64,000 nt of DNA from Cenococcum geophilum 1.58 (Eukaryota; Ascomycota; Dothideomycetes; Gloniales; Gloniaceae), in contig KV748191.1 in NCBI GenBank assembly GCA_001692895.1, positions 2,232,001-2,296,000 of the forward strand, written 5' to 3'. This document shows, one piece after another, positions 1-11,400 of this stretch. Below the pieces are notes generated by a model, which ran no database searches, had not been told where the DNA came from, and was given only the letters and a program-made list of their open reading frames with translations. The stretch's first letter is position 1. Each line of letters opens with the position of its first letter. The position numbers and the translations under genes were made by a program.

Positions 1-584
1 GATAAAGAGGAGGGGAATAGTGTTATAAACCTTATATTAGCAGTAGTATAACTACTAAGAAAGGACATAAATAGGTTAGTTAAAATAGTATAGGGGGTAC
101 TAGAACTAATTAAGCTATAGAATAAGGGGTAGCTAAGTTATATAGCTAGTTACGTTATAAGTTCGGAATATAGGAATGTGGGAATATAGATATGCGACGT
201 ACTAATATACTAACGTACTAATATACTAAACCCTTTACTATAGGGAGGAGTTATATATTTAAAGACACGGTCTCTATAGGTAGTTTCTCTTCTTTATAGT
301 AAATCTTAGAATATAATTAGAGTTAATCTATTAGGTAACTACTCTACCAGTTATATTAACGTTGTTAACTATTCTATACTTATATACCTAGCCTATTAAC
401 AAGTCTACTATAATATTTCTTACAAGGCTTTGATATACTTAGTTATTTTAAAAGTATACTATAGGGTGCAATACTCTATCCTTATTATATTAAGACAGAA
501 TGCCTCTAGTAATATAGTTAGATAAATTAGCTTCTATAACACTTATTTGGTTTAAGTTAAAGTATTAAAGTATAGGCGCGGTAG
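1..584 (-). pseudogene. Ty3/gypsy element D, distal pol fragment (RNase H onward)
   Basis: This is the downstream part of the gypsy polyprotein whose RT lies at 18707-19800. Read on the minus strand from 584, the translation resumes with a block like APILxYFN, the usual start of the gypsy RNase H domain. It then continues with weak similarity through many RIP-type stops. The RT fragment on the far side of element A1 ends in a block like AFIYLKVIFT, so the two parts join when A1 and one copy of its 5-bp TSD are removed. Below about position 350 I cannot recognise domains. The integrase and left LTR of D would lie beyond the left edge. Assignment as gypsy is secure from the RT; the details of this fragment are less certain. 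Confidence 0.7.
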
Positions 585-770
585 TGTGACGGCGCTAAGG
601 CACCGCCCCTATGACGTCTACATGTAGCCTAGTTAGGGGCTTGCTTAGAGACTTGGCTTATATATATAGACCTATTCTTTCCTTAACCTTCTTCTGCTCC
701 TTAGCTTAGTATCTTTATAATATAGTATTTTATAAGCTTTGGTTTAGAAGTATTTGTATAAGCTATAATA
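585..770 (+). repeat. 5' LTR of A1
   Basis: 186 bp, starting TGTGACGG and ending in a mutated CCGTAACA (here CTATAATA). It matches the LTRs at 18521-18706 and, reversed, 24539-24724 and 27163-27348. A TATATATATAGACC block about 75 bp in is a candidate promoter element. Confidence 0.92.
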
Positions 771-1555
771 TTATACTAAGCTTACCTACCTGGGGGGGAC
801 TTCATTCGTTTTAAAGCTCCCTCTTTACCTTGCCTGGGAAGGCCTAGATAATCTCCTACCCCTATCCTATATATTCTCGCAAAGAATACACGTTAAACAC
901 CCCCAGCTACGCATTGTTAACGCGTTAAGTCGCTATTATTAAACTAGGAGCTAGTATTTAAGCAGCTAAAAGGTCTTCTATGGTTACAATTAAATGCTAA
1001 CTTTAATAGCTAAGGATATAATGGCTTACAGTCTACTACTACCCTACTAGATTAAGCGCAGCTCTTTAAAACCCCTAACCTTTTTAACTAATACAAAGTT
1101 ATATAAGCTGTAGAGACAACCCCGGTTAAGACTTAGCCTAGGGCTATAAGAAATAAAAAGTAATCCTATTACTAAGCCTAAAACTAATTCTACGGTATTG
1201 GCTAAGATAAGCTAAGATATAACCTACGCTGTGCTATTAGGCGGTAGGTATATATTATCCGCGAAGTCCTCTAGTATATATTAGGTTTGGGCCAATAACT
1301 AAAATAAGCTAACTTATAACCCAGGCCGCTATATAGGCGGTAGGTGCGTAGGTATCGCAAGTCCTCTAGAATAAATCCTACCCATTATCCTCTGGCTACT
1401 ACGCTGCGATAACTACCCTAATTAATACTAAGCTGTATAAAGAGAGACGAAATTAATTAGGAAGAACCTAATGCTTATACTATACTGCTACCCTAAACCC
1501 TAATCCTAATAAGTTACCGCGCTAATACGCCCACAAACCACCACTAAACATGCGG
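771..1555 (+). other. A1 5' internal region with a duplicated block of about 100 bp
   Basis: Non-coding internal sequence conserved with A2 (reverse complement of about 26500-27162). It holds two copies of a block of about 100 bp around ATTAGGCGGTAGGT, near 1236 and 1336. The same pair is present in A2 near 26630 and 26740, so the duplication predates both copies. Short open stretches exist in A2, but no retroelement protein motif is visible. No convincing tRNA primer-binding site was found next to the LTR. Confidence 0.7.
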
Positions 1556-4440
1556 ATCGTTGGTACCCCCCAACGAAAATTTTAACCCGAGTTTATAATT
1601 AACAAGCCGATTAATTAACCCAAAACTTTAATTTAGAGCCGTATTGTATAGAGCTTAATTAACATATACTAGTAGGTATGGATTTATTTCGTAAATCCTA
1701 TACCTCCGTCGTGCTTTATAGTAGGGGATAAGCTTTAGGCAGAGCCTTGTGTAGAGCTTTAATAGAGCCTTATGTAGAGCTTTGGTAGAGCCTTATGCGG
1801 ATCTTTATGCGGGTCTTTATGCAGAGCCTTACGCAGAGCTATATGCAGCTATTTATTCTGGCGATTAATTGCAGAGATATTTGTAGGGACGACTGTATAG
1901 GCAATTATATAGATATTTAATTAATTATTTGTACGGGCGTTCATATAGGCAATTAATTAATTAATTAATTATATAGACGTTTATAGAGCTGTGCGTAAAG
2001 CCGTGTATAGAGCCATTTATAGAGCCGTTTATAGAGACGTTCATACGGGCGTTTAGTTGATTAATTGATTAATCGTATAGGCGTTTATATAGGCAATTGA
2101 TCGATTAATCGACTAATTATATAGGCGTTCGTACGGGCGATTGTGCAGACGTTTGTAGAGCCGTTTATAGAGCCGTTTATATAGACAATTATAGAGCCTT
2201 CCTAGTATATCAGTGCTGCATATTAGTAGAGCTTTAGAGCTCCGTATTAAGCTTTAAGTAGAGTTTTAAGTAGTGCTTTAAGCTCAAGGGGGAGACCCCC
2301 TTGGACCCCCCCCCTACGCACTACGTGCTCCATTTACTGCGTAGGCAGAGCTCTTGCAGAGGCTTTAGTAGAGCGTTTAGTAGAGCTTTTGCAGAGCTTT
2401 ATATGGAGGTTCGTGTAGAGCTTTTGTAGAGCTTTTGCAGAGCTCTATATAGAGCTTCGGTAGAGCTTCGTGCAGAGCTTCGGTAGAGCTTCGTGTAGAG
2501 CTTTGGTAGAGCTTCGTGTAGACCTTCGGTAGACCTTTATATAGACCTTCGGTAGACCTTTGTGCAGAGTCTTGTGCAGAGCCACATGCAGGCGTTCGCA
2601 CGGGCGATTAACTGCAGAGACGTTTGTAGAGACGATTGTATAGGCAATTGCATGGACGTTTGATTGATCGGTTATATGGGCGTTTGATTGATCGATTGTA
2701 TGGGCGTTTAATTGATTGGTTGATTGTATGGGCGTTCGTATAGGCGATTGTGCAGACGTTCGTGTAGACGATTATAGAGCCTTCCTAGTATATCAGTGCT
2801 GCGTGTTAGTAGAGCTTTAGAGCTCCGTATTAAGCTTTAAGTCAAGCTTCGAGTAGAGCTTTGAGTAGAGTTTTAAGCTTAAGGGGGAGACCCCCTTGGA
2901 CCCCCCCCTGCGCACTATGTGCTCCATTTACTACGTGGGCAGAGCTCTTATAGAGGCTTTAGTAGAGCGTTTGGTAGAGCTTTTGCAGAGCTTTGTGTAG
3001 AGCTTCGTGTAGAGCTTCTATCGAGCTATATATAGGCGTGCAGACGTTCATACGGGCGATTAATCGTAGAGACGTTTATAGAGACGATTATATAGGCAAT
3101 TGTATAGACGTTTAATTGATCGTTCGTATAGGCGTTCGTACGGGCGTTCGTACGGGCGATTATGTAGACGTTTATAGAGCCGTTCGTAGAGCCGTTCGTA
3201 GAGTCAATCGTACGGCGATTAATCGTATGGACGTTCGTACGGCCAATTTTAGAACCTTCCTAGTATATTAGTACTGCGTGTTAGCAGAGCTTTAGAGCTC
3301 CGTATTAAGCTTTAAGTAGAGCTCCGAGTAGAACTTTAAGCTTAAGGGGGAGACCCCCTTGGACCCCCCTGCGCACTGCGTGCTCCATTTACTGCGTGGG
3401 CAGAGCTCTTGCAGAGGCTTTGGTAGAGGCTTTAGTAGAGCTTTTAGTAGAGCTTTTGCAGAGCTTCGTACGGAGGTTTGTGTAGAGCTTTTGTAGAGCT
3501 TCGTACGGAGGTTCATGCAGAGCTTTTGTAGAGCTTTAGTAGAGCTCCATGCAGAGCTTTAATAGAGCCTTATGTAGAGCTTTGATAGAGCTTGTATTTA
3601 GGCTTGTTTTTGAAGGCCTTATAAACGACTTTGTATATAGCTTTGAGCAGAGCTTTGCATAGGCGTTCGTGCAGGCGTTCGTGTAGACGTTCGTGTAGGC
3701 GTTCGTACAGACGTTCGTACGAACGATTGTATAGGCGATTGTAGACGTTCGTAGAGACGTTTATAGATACTCGTAGAGACGTTTATAGACACTCGTAGAG
3801 ACGTTTATACGGGCGTCTGATCGATTGATCNTATNGACGTTTGATTGATCGNTCGTATGGGTGTTCGTACGGGCGATCGTGTAGANGTTTGTAGAGCCGT
3901 TTGTAGAGCCGTTTGTACGGACGATTGTACAGNCAATTGTAGAGCCGTCGTAGAGGTGTTTGTAGAGACGTTCGTCGAGACGATTGTGAGACTTCCTAGT
4001 ATATTAGTGCTGCGTGTTAGTAGAGCTTTGGAGCTCCGTATAGGGCTTCGAGTAAAGCTTCGAGCAGAGCTTCGAGCAGAGCTTCAAGGGGGAGATCCCC
4101 TTAGACCCCCCTGCGCACTGCGATGCTCCATTTACTACGTGGCCAGTACACTGAGTGGGCAGAGGTGCTGCAAAGCCTTTGGTAGAGCTTTTGGTAGAGC
4201 TTTTGCAGAGCTTCGTACGGAGCTTCGTGCAGAGCTTTTGCAGGGCTTTGGTAGAGCTCGATGCAGAGCTTTTGCAGAGCTTTAGTTAAACTCAATGTTT
4301 TGAAGTTCGTCACGTGTATTTTGCAGATAGATACCGCCCGCACTTTTTTTCTAACCAATTAGAAGCCGGCTCTCTAACCAATCAGAAGCTGGCTTGGCGG
4401 GACTTTGAATTCCAGGACCCCCCAACCCGAATATATAGAC
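1556..4440. repeat. Tandem array region unique to A1 (12-bp units in longer repeats)
   Basis: About 2.9 kb absent from A2. Most of 1740-4300 is made of degenerate 12-bp units of the type GTAGAGCTTCGT or GCAGAGCTTTGG, mixed with runs of units like GTATAGGCGTTC. A longer block, marked by CCTAGTATATCAGTGCTGC followed by a GGGGGAGACCCCCTTGGAC segment, recurs near 2190, 2783, 3259 and 3992. These are higher-order repeats of variable spacing. Open frames here on both strands (for example 2377-2601 and 3845-4285) are repeat translations, not genes. Both borders carry CCCCCCAAC (about 1567 and 4418), which hints at an insertion, but I could not define a TSD. Ambiguous bases lie at 3832-3933. Confidence 0.85.
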
Positions 4441-5503
4441 CACTCGTACCTCGGGTCAATAAGACACTGTGCTAATACGCCTATAGTCCCACTAACCAAA
4501 CAATCGCGCTAATACGCCTGCGATTAATTAACTAACGATAGCGCTAATATACCTACTATCTACTACCTAACGCTTATATTATACTACTACCCCAAATAAA
4601 TAAGGACTATGCTGCTACGCCTACAGTATAACCGAATGATAGCGCTGATATGCCTGCTATTACCTAACGCTTATACCGTACTGCTACCCTAAACAGACAA
4701 CGATTGTGCTAATATGCCTATAATCGTGATTACTGTTGCGCTAATATGCCTACGACCTATCGACCGACTAATAGACGAGCTCTATGTTTAACTACTATCG
4801 TTACCTAACGCTTATACCGTACTGCTACCTAAATTAATAAGCTCCGCGCTAATACGCCTATGGAACTATAACCTATTAATAAGACCTTACGCTAATATGC
4901 CTACGAGCCTAAACCTATTACTAGCACTATACTGCTATTATAATAGACCTTTGCTGCTTTACCTATAGCACTATTACCAAATTCTACTACCCTACTTATA
5001 GTAATAACTATATATAAGGAGAGCTTTGCTCCTTAGAATATAACCCTATCACTAGTACTATATTACTACTAAATAGATAAGAACTTATGCCAATATATAT
5101 GCGAGTAACTCCCTAACCCTTCTACCCTTATTAAACCTTTACGTTAACTTTTTTTAAGAGGGGGATTAGGGGGGCTTTTTTTATAGCTTAGGGCGCGCTA
5201 TAATAAAAGGGGGGATAGTAGAGCTAGGAGGTACTAAAGTTTTAAAGGAGGAATAACGACCAACGGAGGGCTCCTAGCGATATACCTCTTGCAGTAACAG
5301 GAGCTGTAGGACGGCTACCTGCCCTACGTCAACTGGGTATAGCGATATACCCCTTATAGGAGCTATAGGACGGCTGCCTACCCTATATTAACTAGGTATA
5401 GTAATATACCCCTATAATAGTAGGAGCTATAGGACTGCTATAAGTCCTACATTAACTAGCATCGCGATTAAGCGCTAGATGCTAGATTTTTTTTTTCTCT
5501 TTC
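4441..5503 (+). repeat. A1 3' internal region: short interspersed motifs and conserved tail
   Basis: From about 4460 to 5090, motifs such as CGCTAATACGCCT and ATACCGTACTGCTACC alternate. These are the reverse complements of the arrays in A2 (25200-26560), in more mutated form. From 5100 to 5503 the tail has three imperfect direct repeats of a block around AGGAGCTATAGGACGGCT, also present in A2 (about 24830-25010). The tail is cut at 5503 by element B and resumes at 18460. Confidence 0.8.
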
Positions 5504-5667
5504 TATTAGGAATATAGGCAAGTTGCCGTTACGTATCGCCGCGGCACTAGCGTAGCGAGGAGCCTTAAGCTCCTCGCCCTTCCTTAAATAGGAAGAATAT
5601 ATATAATAAATAATTATTATACTATCTACAAACTGTAGCTATGTGATATTACCTTATGTAACTAATA
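5504..5667 (+). repeat. 5' LTR of B
   Basis: 164 bp, equal in length to the 3' LTR. It starts TATTAGGAATATAGG (from TGTTGGGAATATAGG) and ends AACTAATA (from AACCAACA); the differences are transitions. Just downstream, TATACTATAGAGCAG (about 5692) is a possible degenerate primer-binding site of the copia type, but this is weak. Confidence 0.9.
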
Positions 5668-6024
5668 TTAATTAATAGTTAACTTTACTGTTATACTATA
5701 GAGCAGCTAGGTATTCCACTAAGAAGAGATAAGCTACTATACTAGTGCTACTCGTGCTAAAGGAAGCTGTCTTTTAAGGTTAGAACTGGTCCTAAACCTT
5801 AAATAGAACTCTTTTACGAATCTAAGGGATCTAAAGGCTAGAACTAGTCCTAAGCCTTTTTAAGATTACGGGTTCTTACGTCTATTATATAGAACAGCGC
5901 GCTTTATGGGTCTTTGCGGTTTAAGGCTGGAACTGGTCCTGAGCCCTATAATCGTAGATATACGTCATAAACGCGTACTAAACGACAATCCCTATACTAA
6001 TAATACTTCCCTTCCTCTAAAAGT

Positions 6025-7320
6025 ATGGCTATGCTAAACGACTAGAAAGACTCCTTATTATTAGGGGTAGCTAAGTACACGAAACTTATTGATAAAGATT
6101 GGGACGAATTTGCCTTTAATATAATAACTTATACCGTAAAACAAGTTAATAGCTTTCTTCTACACTATATTATATTCTACTAAAATAAACACTACGCCGA
6201 TTTATAACTGTGGGAGTATTTTAGGGAGGATTTTATAGGATAGACTGCTAATACCTAGGCACTTAGCAACGTTAATATTGTTTAGGATTTTTAAGACTTC
6301 CTCTATAGAAATAGGGTATATATTACTAAGAACGGTAACTTAATTGCTAGTAATATTTAGGCCGTTATTATTAGTATAGAAGAACCAGTATAGATGGAAG
6401 TTAAGATTATACGTTAACTATAGAAACCTAAAACTAACCTATATTCTTTAGAAGGCAACTTTAATTTATATTAAAACCCCTAGAACGCTAATCCCCTACC
6501 TAGAGGTGCTCTCCTACTAGGAGGTGCCCTCCTATTAAGAGGTACTCTTCCTTTACCTCCGCTGCCTTTAGCTCCTCTACCCTAGCTAACTAGTAAGCCT
6601 CTACTATAAGAAGTTATAAATTTAATAAAGGTATATTTAGACAAGGAGAAGAAGTTTAGAGGAGAACTGTATAATATGCTCGGAATAAAACTATAGGTCT
6701 TTTATAACTGCTGTAGTAAGGTTAGAATCTAATGCTATTAGTTTTATTATACTTTCTTAGTTATATTAAAGGGACAGGTGGTAATATTTTATTATAACTA
6801 TATTACGGGTAGAAACTATAGCTTTAATATAATACTTTAGCTTATTAGAGCCTACTTTAAGACTAATAAGAATTACTAGCTTTATATATCCGAATAGCAG
6901 GAGACTATATTTTAAAGAGTTATCGCTTCTAATTTAATAAAGACTTATTTAGAGTGCCTTTAACTACTCTTTAATAAACTTTAGAAAATCTAACGTGGCC
7001 TTACTAAAACTTACTAAAATAAGAACAGCCTAAGGGACTAGGTTATCTTAGCCTACTATAATATTCTTAGGTGCAATTTAGTGCTATATAAACCTATAAA
7101 TATATTTAAAGAAGTATATACCGAGTTACGCTCTACTATAGATACTATAATACGAATATAAGAATTTTAATAGTTCTATACCAAAAACCCTACCTAACTA
7201 AGTATTCCTAACTAATATAATTATAACTAGACTAACTAAATATATAGTAGCTATAGTAGGGAATACGGTAAAGGGTATAATTAACGTTAACTATAAGGCA
7301 ATCGTGGAGGTCCTTATAGA
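6025..7320 (+). pseudogene. copia gag, 5' part (element B)
   Basis: Gag region of B, starting at an ATG (MAMLND, then a RIP-type stop). A recognisable block reads WDEFAFNIITYTVKQVN. A proline- and leucine-rich stretch encoded near 6480-6590 is typical of the linker in fungal copia gag. Reading continues to 7320, where element C interrupts it. The frame resumes at 14092 just before the zinc knuckle (KCYVYKKPNY near 14127). Gag would form the particle shell that packages the element RNA. It is non-functional because of many stops. Identification rests on position and on the downstream pol; the gag sequence itself is poorly conserved in this family. Confidence 0.75.
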
Positions 7321-7545
7321 TGTAAGGTAAGGATATAGATAGGGAGTCTAATGATAGAATAATAGGTATATTGTATAGACAAAGACGAATCCTTAAGGGA
7401 AAAGGAGGAGTCTGTGTGTGAGGTAGGAAGGGTTTTCCCTAGGTATGTGCAGAGCACGTGCCTTACGGGCGAGTCACCCCTAGGTTGCCCTAGGGTCGCC
7501 CGTACCTTGCGGCTATATAACTATCTACTTAGGTTTTACCTAATA
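7321..7545 (-). repeat. 3' LTR of C
   Basis: 225 bp. On the plus strand it runs from TGTAAGGTAAGG to TTTTACCTAATA. It matches 13867-14091 except for scattered transitions and abuts the polypurine tract of C. Confidence 0.92.
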
Positions 7546-8469
7546 ATGCCCCCCCCTTTAAAAAGGGTTGTCCCCGATCCTTTATATACTTAAGCCTTAA
7601 TAAAACCCTATAAAAAACCTTAGTAAGGAAAAAATTTAGAGGGGAAAGAGCGTCTTAATTTTGCGTATAGAGAGACNGGTAGTANACATGCGCGGCGCGA
7701 AGATNTTAAGGAACTTNNACCNNCGGTTGAAGTTNTNTAATTNGTTAGATTTGCCTTGCTAAGACTCCCCCGCATTTAACCGAGCTAGTAGCAATTTTGT
7801 ATACCCAGTATGGAAAATCCTAATTAGTCTATTTAATAGGTAGAGCTAGTGGAGCTTAATACCGTCGCCTAAATTTGGTAGACTAGAAATATTCCAAAAG
7901 CTCGCTTGCGTAGGTAGGTCGCTAGTACCTCGCGGGTTGGTTATAGGTTATTTGTATATAGCCAGATTTATAAACGGTAAGGCTATATACCTATTAAACC
8001 CACCACTAACCCTGCTTTAGCCTTACGCTATACCGGTGTAGCGCCATATATACTTCGCGGGTAGGTTTATAGGTTACTTATATATAGCCAGGTTTAGGAC
8101 GGCAAGGCTATATGCCTATTAAATCCGCCGCTAACCTATGCTTTGGCCTTATGCGTTATCTATATAGTATATACGTGGAATAGTGTAAGTTGTTAGTATA
8201 GGTTACTACTAGCGGGTTATTAGTAGGTCGTAGACCCTAGTTAAATGGACCCCGGTTATAAATGGGCGTAGGATATTAATAAATTAAAACTTCACCCTGT
8301 ATGTACGCCGCAGTTCTTATAGCAGTCGTTGCTTGTTTTTTAATCCCTTAGGACGTCCTCTGCTCCGCTTTAATACAGGTTATATTTTAATAGCGGCGCT
8401 TGCTTTTCGCCTACGCTTTAGCTATAAGGCTAGGGTGTCCCGCTTACGGTACTTATCTAGCAGTTATTA
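7546..8469 (-). other. C 3' non-coding region with repeated block and ambiguous bases
   Basis: Holds the polypurine tract (7548-7560), a degraded copy of the 23-bp palindrome shared with B, G and H (7712-7734, with N bases) and two copies of a block around CTATATACCTATTAAACCC (about 7985 and 8106). Ambiguous bases at 7677-7743. No coding signal is seen. Confidence 0.6.
7712..7734. repeat. 23-bp palindrome, copy in C 3' region (with N bases)
   Basis: AACTTNNACCNNCGGTTGAAGTT, followed by NTNTAATTNGTTAGAT as in B. Ambiguous bases prevent a full check. Confidence 0.6.
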
Positions 8470-11400
8470 ACAATTCTTAAGTTCTATCTCGTATTTCCAT
8501 TCGTTATACTTATTTAGCCATCCTAGCCATTTAATAAGGTACTGCGGTTGTTTAGCACGATTCTAGTAGGCGATAATTACTTTTACTTCCCAGCTGCCTT
8601 CCTTAAGCTCTTCCACTACTAGGGGTTAAAACCTAGGGCGTAACCTATAAGGCTCTAGTAGGGAGATATAGGAGACTAGGTAGAGCTATACTATAGTAGG
8701 TGGGAGCTTTAGCTTATATACTTACTGCCCTACGCGCTCTAGGATCTGAAACGGTTCTATAAACTTATAGTTAAGCTTTTTATAAGGACGTTTTATGTGG
8801 ATGTTCTTAGAGGAGAGTAGGACTCGTTTACTAATGGCGAAATGCTTAGCTAGATGGTAACGATTGTAGTATTTTACTTAAAGCTTTTAGGCGTACATTA
8901 TCGACGCCGCCGCTGCCTTATGTATAAGGCGTAGGCGTTATAGGTGCGTCTCTGCGAGTTAGACATTTATTAACTTAGACCCCTCCCCACCTTACCGGGC
9001 GTCTTAGACGCTATTTAAGACTTTGTCTGGGACGTTTAGTAGCTAGCTATAGGCGAGCTTAATAGGGGAACGCTTTATTGTGGTATAGACCTTAGAGTTA
9101 TAGGCAAAGGCTACTTCTTTAAGTAGGGAGGCCCAATTAAACTGTTCCTAGTTCGTAAATATATGCAGGTATGCCTTAAGCTCCTAGTTCTGACGCTTTG
9201 TTTACCTATCTATCTGCGGGTGGAATATAGTGCTAAGTTTACGTTAAACGCGGAGATGGTAGCATATGGTGCTCTAGTACTCGCTTATAAATACACTACC
9301 CCTATTAGAGATAATATTATCTGGAGGCCCTATTTATATAAAGACTCTAAATAAGAGTTCTGCGAGTTATGTAGTATTAATTGTCTTATATACTAGATAG
9401 TAGCGTACTAGCTTTATAAAACGGTCTATAAGGATAAGAACGGAGTTATACTTTACGCTATTAGGAGTCTTAGACTCTAGGAGATCCGTAATAAAGTTAA
9501 GTAAATAATACCGCTAGGCTCGGGTGGGGGCCTAGAGAGGCTGCAGCTCACCATAGGGTTTATAGCGGCGCGATTTAGAGTATTGGTAGGTATTATAATT
9601 ATCTAGGTATTTACGGAGGTCCTAGGTAAGGCCGTTCTAAGCGTACTTCCACGCGATTACCTTAAAGGTACGGTTAAAACCATAGTGGCCGCCTATAGGA
9701 TCGTTATGATTTTGCTTAAGGATCTCCTATTATAGTAGTATACAATTCGGCACCTAGACCTTATTATTTTACCTTAGAAGTCCTTAATTATTAAGGGTAT
9801 AGTCCTTATTACCGGTAGGAACTCGTTTCTGGGTTAATTGATCACATATAAAGCGTATAAAGGCGTTCCTTTTTTATACTCTATAAATAAAATTAACTAG
9901 TAACTTAGGGGGTTGTTCCGTAAACGCCGTTTTAGCTAAAGCAGCTACTACTACTTTTTGCTATAGCACGAGACTCTGCGCAAAGTTGGTGTTAGCGAAG
10001 TAACGTATAATATATAGGTGACTCGCTAGGTTATCGTGGGGGACCATAGCCTGGGCTAAGGGGTCTTCCTTAGGGTCAAGCGCTATTAGGCCGGTTAAAG
10101 TGGTCTTAAAGAGAATAGTAGGACGCTCTAGTCCGCTGGCGCCAAGTTCGCGAGGGTCGCTTATATACTACACGCATACTACTCGCTGGTGTGGTATAGT
10201 AGCACTAGGGCCGCCCACAAGGCTTATAACCCGCAACTTTTGCTGCAATATAGGCAGCATAGCATTAAGGAGTGTCCTTTTACTACTATCTTTAAAGCCT
10301 TTAGCATAATCCGGGTGCCGGGATAGTATATTAGTAGGATTTATCTTGCCTGGCTTATATTTAATCTTAAAATTAAACTTAGTTAGTTCCTTAACATACT
10401 AGGCCTAGCGAGCAAATAAGCTCTTAGTGGTTATAAAGTACTAGAGATTATTATAATTATAGAGTACGCGTATTATATACGCGGCGTGTTTAAGGTAATA
10501 GCGCCACGTCTTAAAGCATTACACTATAGCAAGTAGTTCTTTATTATGCGTATTATACCGTACTTCTGGGCTAGTAAGCTTCTAACTACAATAAGCGATT
10601 AGGTGCTAGTGGAGTTAATCTCTCTACCCTAAAGGCTGTAGAAGTATACCGCTATAGGCATAGTTAGAAGCGTTAGTAATTACCATTAGGGGTAGATTAG
10701 GGTCGAAGTGGCAAAGTAGAGGAGCCTATATAAACGCAGCGCGTAGCTTACGGAACGCCTATTATACGTTATCGGGCTAGGACTAGGGTTAATACCATTT
10801 AGTGGGCCCTTTTAACTTACGCTTCCTCTTCTTCTCCCTATCTAACGTTGGGTTGCGATATGCCTATATAAGATATACGTGTAGGGGGTATACGGTATCC
10901 AAGTAGTTCTAGATAAATCGCCTATAGAAGTTGGTAAAGCTAAGGAAGACCTAGATATCCCTATAGGACTTAGGCTTAGGCTATTCCTTAATAGCTTTTA
11001 CGCGGTCAGGGTCTATTATAATACCCCTAGGGGTAATAATAAAGCCTAGAAACTTAACGTTCTTAGTATAAAAGATATATTTTAATAGTTTGGCGTATAG
11101 GCCCCAAGCGCGGAGCTATCGTAGTACTTGCTTAACGTGCTTAATGTGCTTATCCTTATTATTTAAGTAGATAAGAATATTATCTAGGTAGACTACGTAA
11201 ATAGTATCTACTAGGGTTTCTAGAGCTTTATAAATATAGCTCTAAAAAGTTATAGGGGTGTTAGCAAGACTAAAGGGCATTACTAGGTACTTAAAGTGAC
11301 TATAGCGTGTCTTAAATGCGGTCTTCTATTCGTCTCCCTTTTTAATATAAATTCTATAGTACGTATTACAAAGATCCAGCTTTATAAATATCTTCGTATG

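Noticed and set aside
3845-4285. 146-codon plus-strand frame and the overlapping minus frame at 4101-4358
   Set aside because: Repeat translation containing N bases; no family motif; same cause as above.
9163-9354. Plus-strand frames 9163-9354 and 10100-10309 in element C
   Set aside because: Antisense to the gypsy integrase and RNase H-to-integrase region of the minus-strand polyprotein.
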